Translations under genes and position numbers: made by a program | NCBI GenBank assembly: GCA_903928275.1 | Contig: CAIYQJ010000222.1 | Coordinates: 1 to 29,422, forward strand | Direction: 5' to 3' | Length of the DNA stretch: 29,422 bases | Source of the DNA: an uncultured Chloroflexota bacterium | GTDB taxonomy: Bacteria; Chloroflexota; Limnocylindria; Limnocylindrales; CSP1-4 | Shown here: piece by piece, positions 1 through 7,030 of the stretch | Position numbering within the stretch: the stretch's first letter is position 1 | Layout of the letters: every line of letters starts with the position of its first letter | Notes under the pieces: generated by a model | What the model saw: the letters and a program-made list of their open reading frames with translations, nothing else | Database searches by the model: none | Told to the model about the DNA's origin: nothing

Positions 1-600
1 GAGATCATCGCCCGGTTCGATCTCGCGAAGGTGAACCGCGCAGGTGCCGTCTTCGACCGCGAGCGGCTCGAATGGCTCAACGGCCAGTGGATCCGCCTGC
101 TGCCGCCCGACGAGCTTGCCGAGCGCCTCCTCCCATTCCTCGAGGCGGACCGGATCGCCGGCCGGATCGAGCGCACGCCCACCCTCGACGAGGTGCGGAC
201 ACTGGTGCCGCTGGTCCAGGAGCGCCTGCCGATCCTCGGCGCGATCGGCGACCAGGTGGGCTTCCTCTTCGTCGGCGATCCCGATCTCGACACTGCGCTG
301 CTGGTTCCCAAGCGCTGGGACCGCGCGACGACGCTGGCGGGCCTCGCATCCGCTCGCGAGGCGATCGAGGCCAACGGCGAGGTGTCGTTCGATGCGCAGG
401 GGCTCGAGGCGGCGCTGCGGACGCTCGCCGAGGCGCGCGCGTGGAAGGCCGGCGACCTGTTCATGGCGATCCGCGTCGCGGTCACGGGGCGGACGGCCAC
501 CCCGCCCCTGTTCGAGACCCTCGTCGCGCTCGGGTTCGCGCGCACCGTCGCGCGCCTCGCGCGTGCTCACGCGACGCTCGCCGCCGCCACCGAGCCGTGA
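1..600 (+). CDS. gltX: Glutamyl-tRNA synthetase, C-terminal part (5' end outside window)
   Basis: The frame is open from base 1 and ends at TGA 598-600, giving 199 residues. It begins inside the hallmark stretch that follows the catalytic core of class I GluRS (FDLAKVNRAGAVFDRERLEW, then LNGQWIRLL), where many GltX proteins read VN-x-A-x-AVFD-x-x-KL-x-WLNG. The remainder is the all-helical anticodon-binding domain. The HIGH and KMSKS motifs lie upstream and cannot be seen. The enzyme charges tRNA-Glu with glutamate in the cytoplasm. The GTG at 31 is an internal valine codon, not a start, because the family homology runs through it to the window edge. The gene ends 64 bp before the response regulator, which has its own promoter-like elements, so co-transcription need not be assumed. 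Confidence 0.93.
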   Translation, partial: EIIARFDLAKVNRAGAVFDRERLEWLNGQWIRLLPPDELAERLLPFLEADRIAGRIERTPTLDEVRTLVPLVQERLPILGAIGDQVGFLFVGDPDLDTALLVPKRWDRATTLAGLASAREAIEANGEVSFDAQGLEAALRTLAEARAWKAGDLFMAIRVAVTGRTATPPLFETLVALGFARTVARLARAHATLAAATEP

Positions 601-625
601 CGGGTCGCGCGATCGTCGACGCGCC

Positions 626-657
626 GTTCATCATGCGTTCATATCCGTCGTTAACGT
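626..657 (+). promoter_or_regulatory. Pho-box-like direct repeats plus -10 element before the response regulator
   Basis: GTTCAT occurs at 626 and again at 637, exactly 11 bp apart, with a degenerate third copy around 648. TAACGT at 652-657 fits a -10 hexamer (TAnnnT). The repeats occupy the -35 position, as expected for a PhoB/PhoP-type activated promoter. Streptomyces PhoP boxes are 11-bp direct repeats of GTTCACC, which these resemble. Seven bases separate the -10 from the GTG at 665, so the transcript would start at or next to the start codon. Autoregulation by the gene product is inferred. Confidence 0.6.
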
Positions 658-664
658 AGGGAGG

Positions 665-1360
665 GTGAGCAGGCTCATCCTCATCGTGGACGACGAGCCG
701 ACCGTCCGCGAGACCGTCGGCGAGGCGCTGGAAGCCGAGGGCTTTCGCGTGGCGCTCGCCGCGGACGGCCGCGAGGCCCTCCTGCGCTTCAGGGCGGACC
801 AGCCCGACCTCATCCTCCTCGACCTCATGCTGCCGGAGCTCTCCGGTGTGGAGATCTGCCGGATCGTGCGCGCCGAGGCGGACATCCCGATCATCATGCT
901 CACGGCGAAGGGCGCGGAAGTCGACAAGGTCGTCGGCCTCGAGGTCGGCGCCGACGACTACGTGACGAAGCCCTTCAGCCTCCGCGAGGTGGTGGCGCGC
1001 GTCCGTGCCGTGTTCCGGCGCTCGGACCTGCGGACGACGGCCGAGCGGCCGGCCCCCATGGTGGACCTCGGGAACGTCCAGATCGACCTGGCCGGACACC
1101 GGATCCTGCGCGAGGGCGAGGACGTCCCGGTGAAGCCCAAGGTGTTCGAGCTCCTCGCGTTCCTCGTCCGGCATCCCGGCCAGGTGTTCACGCGGGACCA
1201 GCTCCTCGAACGCGTCTGGGGCTACGACTATGCCGGCGAGACGCGGACAGTCGATGTCCACGTCCACTGGGCGCGCGGTGCCGTGGAGCGGGATCCCGCG
1301 AACCCGGTGCTCATCCAGACGGTCCGTGGCGTCGGCTACGTCCTGCGCAGGCCGGCCTGA
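665..1360 (+). CDS. OmpR/PhoB-family response regulator (phosphate-type)
   Basis: 231 residues. The receiver domain (about 3-118) has the acidic pair D9/D10, phosphoacceptor D53 in LILLDLMLPE, T80 and K102 (DDYVTKPF). The winged-helix DNA-binding domain (about 131-231) ends in the usual VRGVGYVLRRP. GTG 665 is chosen because the receiver starts immediately (SRLILIVDDE) and because TAACGT lies 7 bases upstream, suggesting a leaderless mRNA; the adjacent GGGAGG is too close to act as a normal ribosome binding site. The recognition-helix region reads VHVHWARGAVERD, where most relatives have LR-x-K-(I/V)-E, a mild oddity. Nearby pit, DUF47 and glycerophosphodiesterase genes and the Pho-box-like repeats support a PhoB/PhoP/RegX3 role; the likely partner is the kinase at 5729. 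Family is certain, phosphate role inferred. Confidence 0.92.
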   Translation: MSRLILIVDDEPTVRETVGEALEAEGFRVALAADGREALLRFRADQPDLILLDLMLPELSGVEICRIVRAEADIPIIMLTAKGAEVDKVVGLEVGADDYVTKPFSLREVVARVRAVFRRSDLRTTAERPAPMVDLGNVQIDLAGHRILREGEDVPVKPKVFELLAFLVRHPGQVFTRDQLLERVWGYDYAGETRTVDVHVHWARGAVERDPANPVLIQTVRGVGYVLRRPA

Positions 1361-1361
1361 C

Positions 1362-1415
1362 GTTCACGTGGGGCATCCCCACGTTCATCCGCCGTTCATG
1401 CGGCCTTCCGACACT
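1362..1415 (+). promoter_or_regulatory. Pho-box-like repeat cluster with possible -10
   Basis: GTTCAC at 1362, then GTTCAT at 1383 and 1394 (11 bp apart), with a degenerate unit (GCATCC) near 1373, gives up to four units in one register. GACACT at 1410-1415 could be a -10, followed six bases later by GTG 1422. The arrangement matches the one before the regulator gene and suggests the small downstream gene is a regulon member. The site lies directly after the regulator stop codon. Confidence 0.55.
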
Positions 1416-1421
1416 CCGCTC

Positions 1422-1814
1422 GTGGTCATCCGGACGCTCGCCGCACTGCCGAGGTCGCCGCGCCGGGCCCTGACGCACCGGCCCGCCACGTCGCTCGGAG
1501 CATCGCTGCGGCTCGAGGCGCTCGCACGGGCCATCGAACGTGTGCACACGGAGGGCCGCTTCCCGGATTCCTGGCGGTCGGTCGCGTTCCAGCAGGAGGT
1601 CGGCGACGTGCTCGGCCATCTCGTCGCCATCGCGTCCCACGCGGCGCTCGCGTCGTCGTACACCCGCGAGAGCCGCCGGGTGACGGCCTCGGCACTCGAC
1701 CAGGGCGCCGCCCACGACGCCGTCGCCGAGCCGCCGGACGCGCTCTGCGATGCGCTGGACGTCGCCTACGCGCTGCGCTTCATCGAGATCGAGCACGACG
1801 CTCGGCCGGCCTGA
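1422..1814 (+). CDS. Hypothetical small helical protein under a Pho-box-like site
   Basis: 130 residues from GTG 1422 to TGA 1814; no family is recognised. The first 25 residues are basic (TLAALPRSPRRALTHRP) and the rest is predicted mainly helical (LRLEALARAIERVH, VGDVLGHLVAIASHAAL, LCDALDVAYALRFIEIE). No signal peptide or membrane segment is evident. An alternative ATG at 1398 would add eight residues, but it overlaps the second GTTCAT repeat, so a transcript made from that promoter would not contain it; GTG 1422, six bases after a -10-like GACACT, fits the leaderless pattern seen at other genes here. A perfect hairpin follows the stop codon. Its place between the regulator and the phosphate transporter genes suggests a phosphate-starvation role, with no functional evidence. 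Confidence 0.6.
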   Translation: MVIRTLAALPRSPRRALTHRPATSLGASLRLEALARAIERVHTEGRFPDSWRSVAFQQEVGDVLGHLVAIASHAALASSYTRESRRVTASALDQGAAHDAVAEPPDALCDALDVAYALRFIEIEHDARPA

Positions 1815-1820
1815 GCCCGC

Positions 1821-1840
1821 CGGCCGCCAGTTCGCGGCCG
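1821..1840 (+). terminator. Hairpin after the small gene
   Basis: Arms CGGCCGC (1821-1827) and GCGGCCG (1834-1840) are perfectly complementary around a six-base loop, CAGTTC. The hairpin starts six bases after the stop codon at 1814. There is no T-run after it, so intrinsic termination is plausible but unproven in so GC-rich a genome. Confidence 0.45.
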
Positions 1841-1923
1841 AGCCCCACGTAGCGCCCGGGACGCTCCTATCGCGAAGGATCGGCGCTCGGCGGCGGACCT
1901 GACCTGCGCGACGTGCCACGGAT

Positions 1924-2034
1924 CGTCCGGGGCGATCGCTGGGGGCTGGAGGGCGCCGCCAGGAGGCGGCCAGGTGGACGGCGGCCGTGTGACGTGACGT
2001 CGCTGTGGATAGCAGCGTCCGGGGCGATCGCTGG
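1924..2034. repeat. 19-bp direct repeat, two copies 92 bp apart
   Basis: CGTCCGGGGCGATCGCTGG is present at 1924-1942 and identically at 2016-2034. The flanking bases differ, so the match ends sharply. Each copy contains the octameric palindrome GCGATCGC. No target-site or mobile-element structure surrounds them. Function unknown. Confidence 0.75.
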
Positions 2035-2132
2035 CCGCATGGGCCGACATGCTTCGCGCACGAGCCACGCCAGCGCGAGGGTCGGCCGATCGTTCGCTCC
2101 GGCCTCCGCGGTCGGCTCGGGCCCGCCGCGCC

Positions 2133-2747
2133 TCAGGAGGACTTGGCGATGACCCTCTCGATCACCTCGCCGGCGTCCTCGGCCGCGTCGATCGTGTTCT
2201 CCAGCGCGATGTAGATGTCGCGCCACTTGATGACGTTCAACGGGTCGGGCCGGTCATGGAAGAGCCGGGCGACCGCCGCGCGAGAGAGCCCGTCCGCCTC
2301 GTTCTCGAGCTCGTGGATCTCCTTCAGGTTCGGCGCGAGGTCCTTGAGTGTGTCGAGCTTCCTGATCGCCTCGTTGAGCTGGTTCGCCTGGGCGGACAGG
2401 ATGGCCGACAGACGACGTGCGTCGTCCGTGGTCGCCTCCACGCCGTAGATGACGAAGGTCTCGGCGACTTCCTGGATCCCGTCCACCACGTCGTCGATCC
2501 GCGACACGAGATCGTGGATGTCCTCGCGGTCGAACGGCGTGATGAATGCCCGGTCGAGCCGGACCTGGACCTCGGTGTCGATCTCATCGCCGCGGTGCTC
2601 CAGCACGCGGATCTCCGCGACGCGCTCCTCGAGCCGGTCGTAGACGGTGATCATCTCCTCGAGCTTCCGTGCCGCTGTGAGCATGTTCTCGCCGTCCTGC
2701 AGGAAGAGCTCCTGGAACTTCTCGTCTCGCGGGATGATCCGCACCAT
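2133..2747 (-). CDS. DUF47 family (PhoU-like) Pit accessory protein
   Basis: 204 residues, starting at ATG 2747 with GGAGAGG six bases upstream. The sequence matches the DUF47/PhoU_div family: MVRIIPRDEKFQELFLQDGE at the start, then conserved helical blocks with acidic patches (LEHRGDEIDTEV, ITPFDREDIHDLVSRIDDVV, HELENEADGLSR) and a closing KWRDIYIALENTIDAAED block. In PhoU-fold proteins such E/D-rich helices bind metals. Family members are normally encoded beside Pit permeases and are thought to gate or regulate phosphate uptake. Here the gene lies 59 bp downstream of pit on the same strand, so the two probably form one transcription unit. Length is normal (about 200-210 residues). Confidence 0.9.
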   Translation of the reverse strand: MVRIIPRDEKFQELFLQDGENMLTAARKLEEMITVYDRLEERVAEIRVLEHRGDEIDTEVQVRLDRAFITPFDREDIHDLVSRIDDVVDGIQEVAETFVIYGVEATTDDARRLSAILSAQANQLNEAIRKLDTLKDLAPNLKEIHELENEADGLSRAAVARLFHDRPDPLNVIKWRDIYIALENTIDAAEDAGEVIERVIAKSS

Positions 2748-2806
2748 CGTCCTCTCCTCTCTTGCCCGCCGGTCGCGAGCTGCGGGCGCGGCGCCGGGCC
2801 GCGATG

Positions 2807-3877
2807 TCATGCGACGCCGATGAGCTTCAGGCCATACCAGCACGCCGCGCCGATGAGGCCCGCAGCCGGGATGGTCAGGACCCACGCGATGAGGATGTCC
2901 CGGGCGACGCCCCAGCGGACGTGCTTCGCCCCCTGGCTCGTGCCGACGCCCATGATCGCGCTCGAGATCACCTGGGTCGTGGAGACCGGCATGCCGAGCT
3001 GGGCGGCCCCGAGGATGATCGACGCGCCGGTCGTCTCGGCGGCGAATCCCTGGACGGGCTCGAGGTCGGTGACCTTCTGGCCCATCGTCTTCATGATCCG
3101 CCAGCCTCCGACCGCCGTCCCCGTGCTGATCGCGCTCGCGGCGATGACGATGACCCACCAGGGGACGGTGTTCGTCGGGATGACGCCGGCGGAGAAGAGG
3201 GCGAGGGTGATGACGCCCATCGTCTTCTGGGCGTCGTTGGATCCGTGGGCGAAGGCCATGTACCCCGCCGAGAAGACCTGCAGCCGGCGGAAGCGTCGCT
3301 GCATCGGCCGTCGGCGGCCGGACCGGAAGATCCACATGATCGCGACCATGAGGACGAACGCGATGACGAACCCGAGGATCGGTGACGAGACGAGCGGGAC
3401 GATGACCTTGCCGATGATCCCGGAGGAGAGGTTCCCGATCTTCAGCGCGCTCCACCCGGCGCCGACGATCGTCGCGCCCAGCAGGCCACCGATGAGCGCG
3501 TGACTGCTCGAGCTTGGCAGCCCGAGGCGCCACGTGATGAGGTCCCAGGCGATCGCGCCGATGAGCGCGGCGATGATGATCGCCGTGGTCGTCGTCTGGT
3601 CGTCCACGAGGCCGGACCCGATCGTCTTCGCGACGGCCGTCCCGGCGAACGCGCCGATGAAGTTGAACGCGGTCGCCATGAGGATCGCGTGGGCGGGCCG
3701 CAGTGCACGCGTGGCCACGGACGTGGCGATCGCGTTCGCCGTGTCGTGAAAGCCGTTGACGTAGTCGAAGACGACGGCGAGCACGACGACGACCGCGAGG
3801 GCGGGAGTGACCATCGCCAGGTTCGTCGGGACCACCTCCCCCAGGGGTTCCGCCATGATCGCGGAGGCGAACCACAT
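2807..3877 (-). CDS. pit: Pit-family low-affinity inorganic phosphate permease
   Basis: 356 residues with about ten hydrophobic segments. It has the duplicated PHO4 signature: FDYVNGFHDTANAIATSVAT near the N-terminus and the second copy GYMAFAHGSNDAQKTMGVI in the second half, plus LGLPSSSSHALIGG and its counterpart LGMPVSTTQVISSAIMG. These repeats line the transport path of inverted-topology Pit transporters, which import metal-phosphate complexes driven by protons. ATG 3877 is used, with GGGGG just upstream; ATG 3856 is an alternative that would drop seven residues. The gene is transcribed divergently from proS and precedes the DUF47 gene, an arrangement usual for pit. Confidence 0.93.
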   Translation of the reverse strand: MWFASAIMAEPLGEVVPTNLAMVTPALAVVVVLAVVFDYVNGFHDTANAIATSVATRALRPAHAILMATAFNFIGAFAGTAVAKTIGSGLVDDQTTTTAIIIAALIGAIAWDLITWRLGLPSSSSHALIGGLLGATIVGAGWSALKIGNLSSGIIGKVIVPLVSSPILGFVIAFVLMVAIMWIFRSGRRRPMQRRFRRLQVFSAGYMAFAHGSNDAQKTMGVITLALFSAGVIPTNTVPWWVIVIAASAISTGTAVGGWRIMKTMGQKVTDLEPVQGFAAETTGASIILGAAQLGMPVSTTQVISSAIMGVGTSQGAKHVRWGVARDILIAWVLTIPAAGLIGAACWYGLKLIGVA

Positions 3878-3893
3878 CCCCCGGGCCGGCGAT

Positions 3894-3915
3894 TAACTAG
3901 ATGAACGGCGTTCAC
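3894..3915 (-). promoter_or_regulatory. Possible pit promoter with partial Pho-box-like half-site
   Basis: Reading the minus strand, GTTCAT (plus 3901-3906) is followed by TAGTTA/TTAATC (plus 3892-3899), a -10-like AT-rich patch that stands out in this GC-rich DNA, about 16 bases before the ATG at 3877. A plus-strand GTTCAC lies at 3910-3915. The 11-bp register is poorer than at 626 or 1383, so regulation by the phosphate regulator is only a suggestion. Confidence 0.4.
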
Positions 3916-4007
3916 ACTACGCCACGGGCGGGCCGCCGCGCGAGCCGCCACGACGCACGGGATGGTGCGCGGACCGGTGCGCGAACCGGTCAGGGCGTCC
4001 GGCCGGG

Positions 4008-4013
4008 TATCCT
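4008..4013 (+). promoter_or_regulatory. -10 element placing proS on a leaderless mRNA
   Basis: GGGTATCCT (4005-4013) contains TATCCT, followed by seven bases and then ATG 4021. Initiation 7 bases after the -10 would put the 5' end at the A of the start codon. There is no purine-rich ribosome binding site upstream of the ATG. Confidence 0.5.
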
Positions 4014-4020
4014 GTCGTCC

Positions 4021-5712
4021 ATGCGCCTGTCCCAGCTCTTCTTCACGACGCTCCGCGACGACCCGGCCGATGCGGAGATGCCCTCTCACCGCCTCCTCGT
4101 CCGCGCCGGCTATGTCCGGCAGCTCGGCGCCGGCATCTACACACTGCTGCCGCTCGGGTACCGCGTCGCGAAGCGCGTCGAGCAGGTCATCCGCGAGGAG
4201 ATGGACGCCATCGGCAGCCAGGAGATGGAGATGCCGGTCGTCCACCCGGCAGACCTCTGGAAGGAGACCGGTCGCTGGTACGCGATCGGGCCGGAGATGG
4301 CGCGGTTCAAGGACCGCGGCGGTCACGACATGGTCCTCGCGATGACCCACGAGGAGGTCGTCGCCGACCTGCTGCGCGACATCGTGCAGTCGTACCGGCA
4401 GCTGCCCCTCATGGTCTACCACTTCCAGACGAAGTTCCGCGACGAGCCGCGCTCGCGCGGCGGGCTCATCCGCGTCCGCGAGTTCGTCATGAAGGACGCG
4501 TACACGTGCGACGTGGACGAGGCCGGCCTCGACGTGAGCTACCAGAAGCAGTACGGGGCGTACGCGCGCATCTTCGAGCGTCTCGGGATCGGGGCGGTCG
4601 CCGTCGCGAGCGACGTCGGGATGATGGGTGGCTCGCAGGCCCACGAGTTCATGTTCCTCAACCCCGCCGGCGAGGACGTCCTCGTGCTCTGCGAGAAGTG
4701 TGGCTTCTCCTCGAACCGCCAGGTGGCGAGGACGCGCGCCTCCGAGCCGCCGGCCGAGGAACCCCTGCCGCTCGAGGAGGTCGAGACCCCCGGCACCGCG
4801 ACGATCGCGGACCTCGCCGCGTTCCTCGGCGTCGACGCGGAGAGGACCGCGAAGGCGGCGTTCTTCGTCGCGGACGGGGAGCGGTTCGTCGCTGCCATCG
4901 TCCGGGGCGACATGGAGGTGAACGAGACGAAGCTCGTGAACGCCATCAAGGCGTCCACGCTGCGAGCCGCGCAGGTCGACGAGATCAGGGCGACGGGGAT
5001 GGTCCCCGGCTACGCGTCGCCGATCGGCGCCCGCGGGGCGCTCGTCGTCGTCGACGAGCTCGTCGCCCGGTCGTCCAACCTCGTCGCCGGCGCCAATCGC
5101 GAGGGCTATCACCTCCGGAACGTCAACATCCCCCGCGACTACACGCCGGATCTCGTGGTCGACCTGTCGAGCGCCCGCGAGGGCGACGGCTGTCCCACCT
5201 GCGGTTCGCCCGTCATCCTCCGCAACGGCATCGAGGTCGGGAACATCTTCAAGCTCGGGACGAAGTACACCACCGCCCTGGGCGCCAACTACCTCGGCGA
5301 GGACGGGCTCGAGCACCCGATCGTCATGGGCTCCTACGGCATCGGCGTGGGGCGCGCGGTCGCCTGCATCGTCGAGGCCCACCACGACGAGAAGGGCATC
5401 GCCTGGCCGGCCGAGGTCGCCCCGTACGCGGCGCACATCGTCGCGATCGGGGCTGTTCGCGACCCGAAGGTGGCGGAGGTCGCGGACGGGCTCCACGCAC
5501 TCGCTGCCGCCTCCGGACGCGAGGCGCTCTACGACGACCGCGACGAGTCGCCCGGGGTGAAGTTCACCGATGCCGAGCTCATGGGCATGCCGCTCATCGT
5601 CACCGTGAGCCCGCGGAGCCTTGCCGCCGGCGGAGCGGAGGTCACCGTTCGCGCGACGGGCGAGCGGTCGGTCATGCCCCTCTCGGAGGTCGAGGCGCTC
5701 CTCCGCGGCTGA
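4021..5712 (+). CDS. proS: Prolyl-tRNA synthetase (bacterial type)
   Basis: 563 residues, the usual size of bacterial-type ProRS. Class II motif 1 lies in RQLGAGIYTLLPLGYRVAKR, motif 2 in FRDEPRSRGGLIRVREFVMK and motif 3 in GSYGIGVGRAVACIVEAHHD. Between motifs 2 and 3 is the INS editing (YbaK-like) domain, about residues 225-385, with the conserved VNETKLVNAI helix; this domain hydrolyses Ala-tRNA-Pro. A CEKCG/CPTCG cysteine pair set is visible on either side of it. The C-terminal anticodon-binding domain ends at TGA 5712. The frame is open upstream to 3901, but ATG 4021 begins with the family-typical MRLSQLFFTTLRDDP and sits seven bases after a -10 element. The kinase gene begins 16 bp downstream. 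Confidence 0.96.
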   Translation: MRLSQLFFTTLRDDPADAEMPSHRLLVRAGYVRQLGAGIYTLLPLGYRVAKRVEQVIREEMDAIGSQEMEMPVVHPADLWKETGRWYAIGPEMARFKDRGGHDMVLAMTHEEVVADLLRDIVQSYRQLPLMVYHFQTKFRDEPRSRGGLIRVREFVMKDAYTCDVDEAGLDVSYQKQYGAYARIFERLGIGAVAVASDVGMMGGSQAHEFMFLNPAGEDVLVLCEKCGFSSNRQVARTRASEPPAEEPLPLEEVETPGTATIADLAAFLGVDAERTAKAAFFVADGERFVAAIVRGDMEVNETKLVNAIKASTLRAAQVDEIRATGMVPGYASPIGARGALVVVDELVARSSNLVAGANREGYHLRNVNIPRDYTPDLVVDLSSAREGDGCPTCGSPVILRNGIEVGNIFKLGTKYTTALGANYLGEDGLEHPIVMGSYGIGVGRAVACIVEAHHDEKGIAWPAEVAPYAAHIVAIGAVRDPKVAEVADGLHALAAASGREALYDDRDESPGVKFTDAELMGMPLIVTVSPRSLAAGGAEVTVRATGERSVMPLSEVEALLRG

Positions 5713-5728
5713 GGCTCGCCGGCCAGGC

Positions 5729-7030
5729 GTGCCACGCGCGGACGAGCCCCTTGCGCCCCCCGCCTTGGATCCCCGGGTCGGCGTGGACGCGGCCGAGCTG
5801 GCGTCGCTCCTCGCACGGATCGAGGACCTGGAGGCGCGCGCGGTCGGCTCCGGCAGGTCCGTGGGTGAGCCGATCCCCACCCCATCCGCTCCCCATCGGA
5901 CGGATCCCTCGGCGCTGCCCAGGGACGCCTGGGCGGTGACCGCCAGGCCGCCCGCCCAGGCCGAGCTGAGCGTCCTCGCGGACGCGCTCGTCGAGGGCGT
6001 GATCCGCGTCGGTCCGGACGGCATCGTCACGTTCGCGAACCTCGCCGCGCACACGCTCCTCGGCCGGCGGCCGCGGTCGCTCGGCGGTCGGACGATGATG
6101 GAGGCCTTCCTCGACCATCGCGTCGAGGAGCTCATCGCGGTGGCCCGCGATCGAGGGTCGGCTGTCGCGGACCTCCCACCCCGGTCCGACGACGATCGCG
6201 CCTTCGTCGCTCGCGTCCGCGCCGTCGCAGGCGGCGATGCTTGGGTCGTCCTCGAGGACGTGACCGAGATGCGCCGGCTCCAGCGGATCCGGGCCGAGTT
6301 CATCGGCAACCTCTCACACGAGCTGCGGACGCCGATCACGAACCTGTCACTCCTCGCCGAGTCGATCGCCCGCGACGCGGACGACCTCACGCCGCGGGTC
6401 CGTGAGCGCGTCACCCGGATCGAAGTCGAGGCCGGCTACCTCGCGCAGATGGTGGGCGAGCTCCTCGACCTCGCGACGATCGAGTCCGGCCAGCGGCTCC
6501 GGTTCGACGACGTGGACCTCGCTGCCGTCGCGCGCGCCCAGGTCGAGCGCCTGCGGCCGTTCGCCGAGCGCCAGGGCGTCACGCTCGTGATCGATCCTCC
6601 GCCCGAGGTGCCGACGATCCGCGGTGACGAGGACCGGCTCGGCCAGGCGCTCCTCAACCTGCTCCACAACGCGGTGAAGTTCAGCGCCCCGGGGGACGTC
6701 GTCAGGGTCGTCGTCGAGGTCCGGCCCCACGCGGTGACGGTCGCGGTCGTCGACCAGGGCATCGGGATCGCCCGCGCGGACATCGACCGCATCTTCGAAC
6801 GGTTCTACAAGGCCGACCGCGCGCGGCGCCGCGGCGAGAGCGGGACCGGCCTGGGCCTCGCCATCGTCCGCCACGTCGTCGAGGGGCACGGCGGCACGGT
6901 CGCCGTCGAGTCGGTGCCAGGCCTGGGGTCCACGTTCCGGGTCACGATCCCGCGGGTCGAGACGATCGAGACGACCATCGACCAGGGGCGGCCAGACGAC
7001 AGCGAGACCGCGACCGGGATCGACCCGTGA
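5729..7030 (+). CDS. Soluble PAS-domain sensor histidine kinase (PhoR/SenX3-like)
   Basis: 433 residues. After an acidic helix and a Pro-rich linker, a PAS domain (about 78-180) begins LADALVEGVIRVGPDGIV. HisKA has the H-box FIGNLSHELRTPITNLS with H197. HATPase_c has the N-box (LLNLLHNAVKFS, N314), D342-x-G-x-G, the F-box IFERFYKADRA and GTGLGLAIVRHVVEGHGG. PAS plus this kinase core is the PhoR/SenX3 arrangement, but no transmembrane segment is seen, so it is probably cytosolic. GTG 5729 is chosen because the next in-frame start, GTG 5783, would cut the N-terminal helix; no clear ribosome binding site supports either. It lies 16 bp after proS and overlaps the next gene by 4 bp. The likely partner is the regulator at 665, by context. 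Confidence 0.88.
   Translation: MPRADEPLAPPALDPRVGVDAAELASLLARIEDLEARAVGSGRSVGEPIPTPSAPHRTDPSALPRDAWAVTARPPAQAELSVLADALVEGVIRVGPDGIVTFANLAAHTLLGRRPRSLGGRTMMEAFLDHRVEELIAVARDRGSAVADLPPRSDDDRAFVARVRAVAGGDAWVVLEDVTEMRRLQRIRAEFIGNLSHELRTPITNLSLLAESIARDADDLTPRVRERVTRIEVEAGYLAQMVGELLDLATIESGQRLRFDDVDLAAVARAQVERLRPFAERQGVTLVIDPPPEVPTIRGDEDRLGQALLNLLHNAVKFSAPGDVVRVVVEVRPHAVTVAVVDQGIGIARADIDRIFERFYKADRARRRGESGTGLGLAIVRHVVEGHGGTVAVESVPGLGSTFRVTIPRVETIETTIDQGRPDDSETATGIDP

Larger units (their letters stand above)
1815..2132. other. Intergenic region between convergent genes
   Basis: This 318-bp stretch separates the small gene (plus) from the DUF47 gene (minus). It holds the hairpin at 1821-1840 and a 19-bp direct repeat, each copy containing GCGATCGC. 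Short open frames here (for example 1913-2152 plus) are arginine- and glycine-rich, lack a ribosome binding site and look like chance frames. No RNA gene was recognised. Confidence 0.55.

Noticed and set aside
3901..4020. 40-residue N-terminal extension of proS
   Set aside because: Homology starts at ATG 4021 and a -10 element lies seven bases before it; the extension is Arg/Gly-rich.
3442..6414. 990-codon open frame on the minus strand opposite pit, proS and the kinase
   Set aside because: It lies opposite proS and the kinase, which have complete family motifs, and runs into pit in a different frame. The translation is Arg/Ser/Asp-rich with no domain; a product of third-position GC bias.
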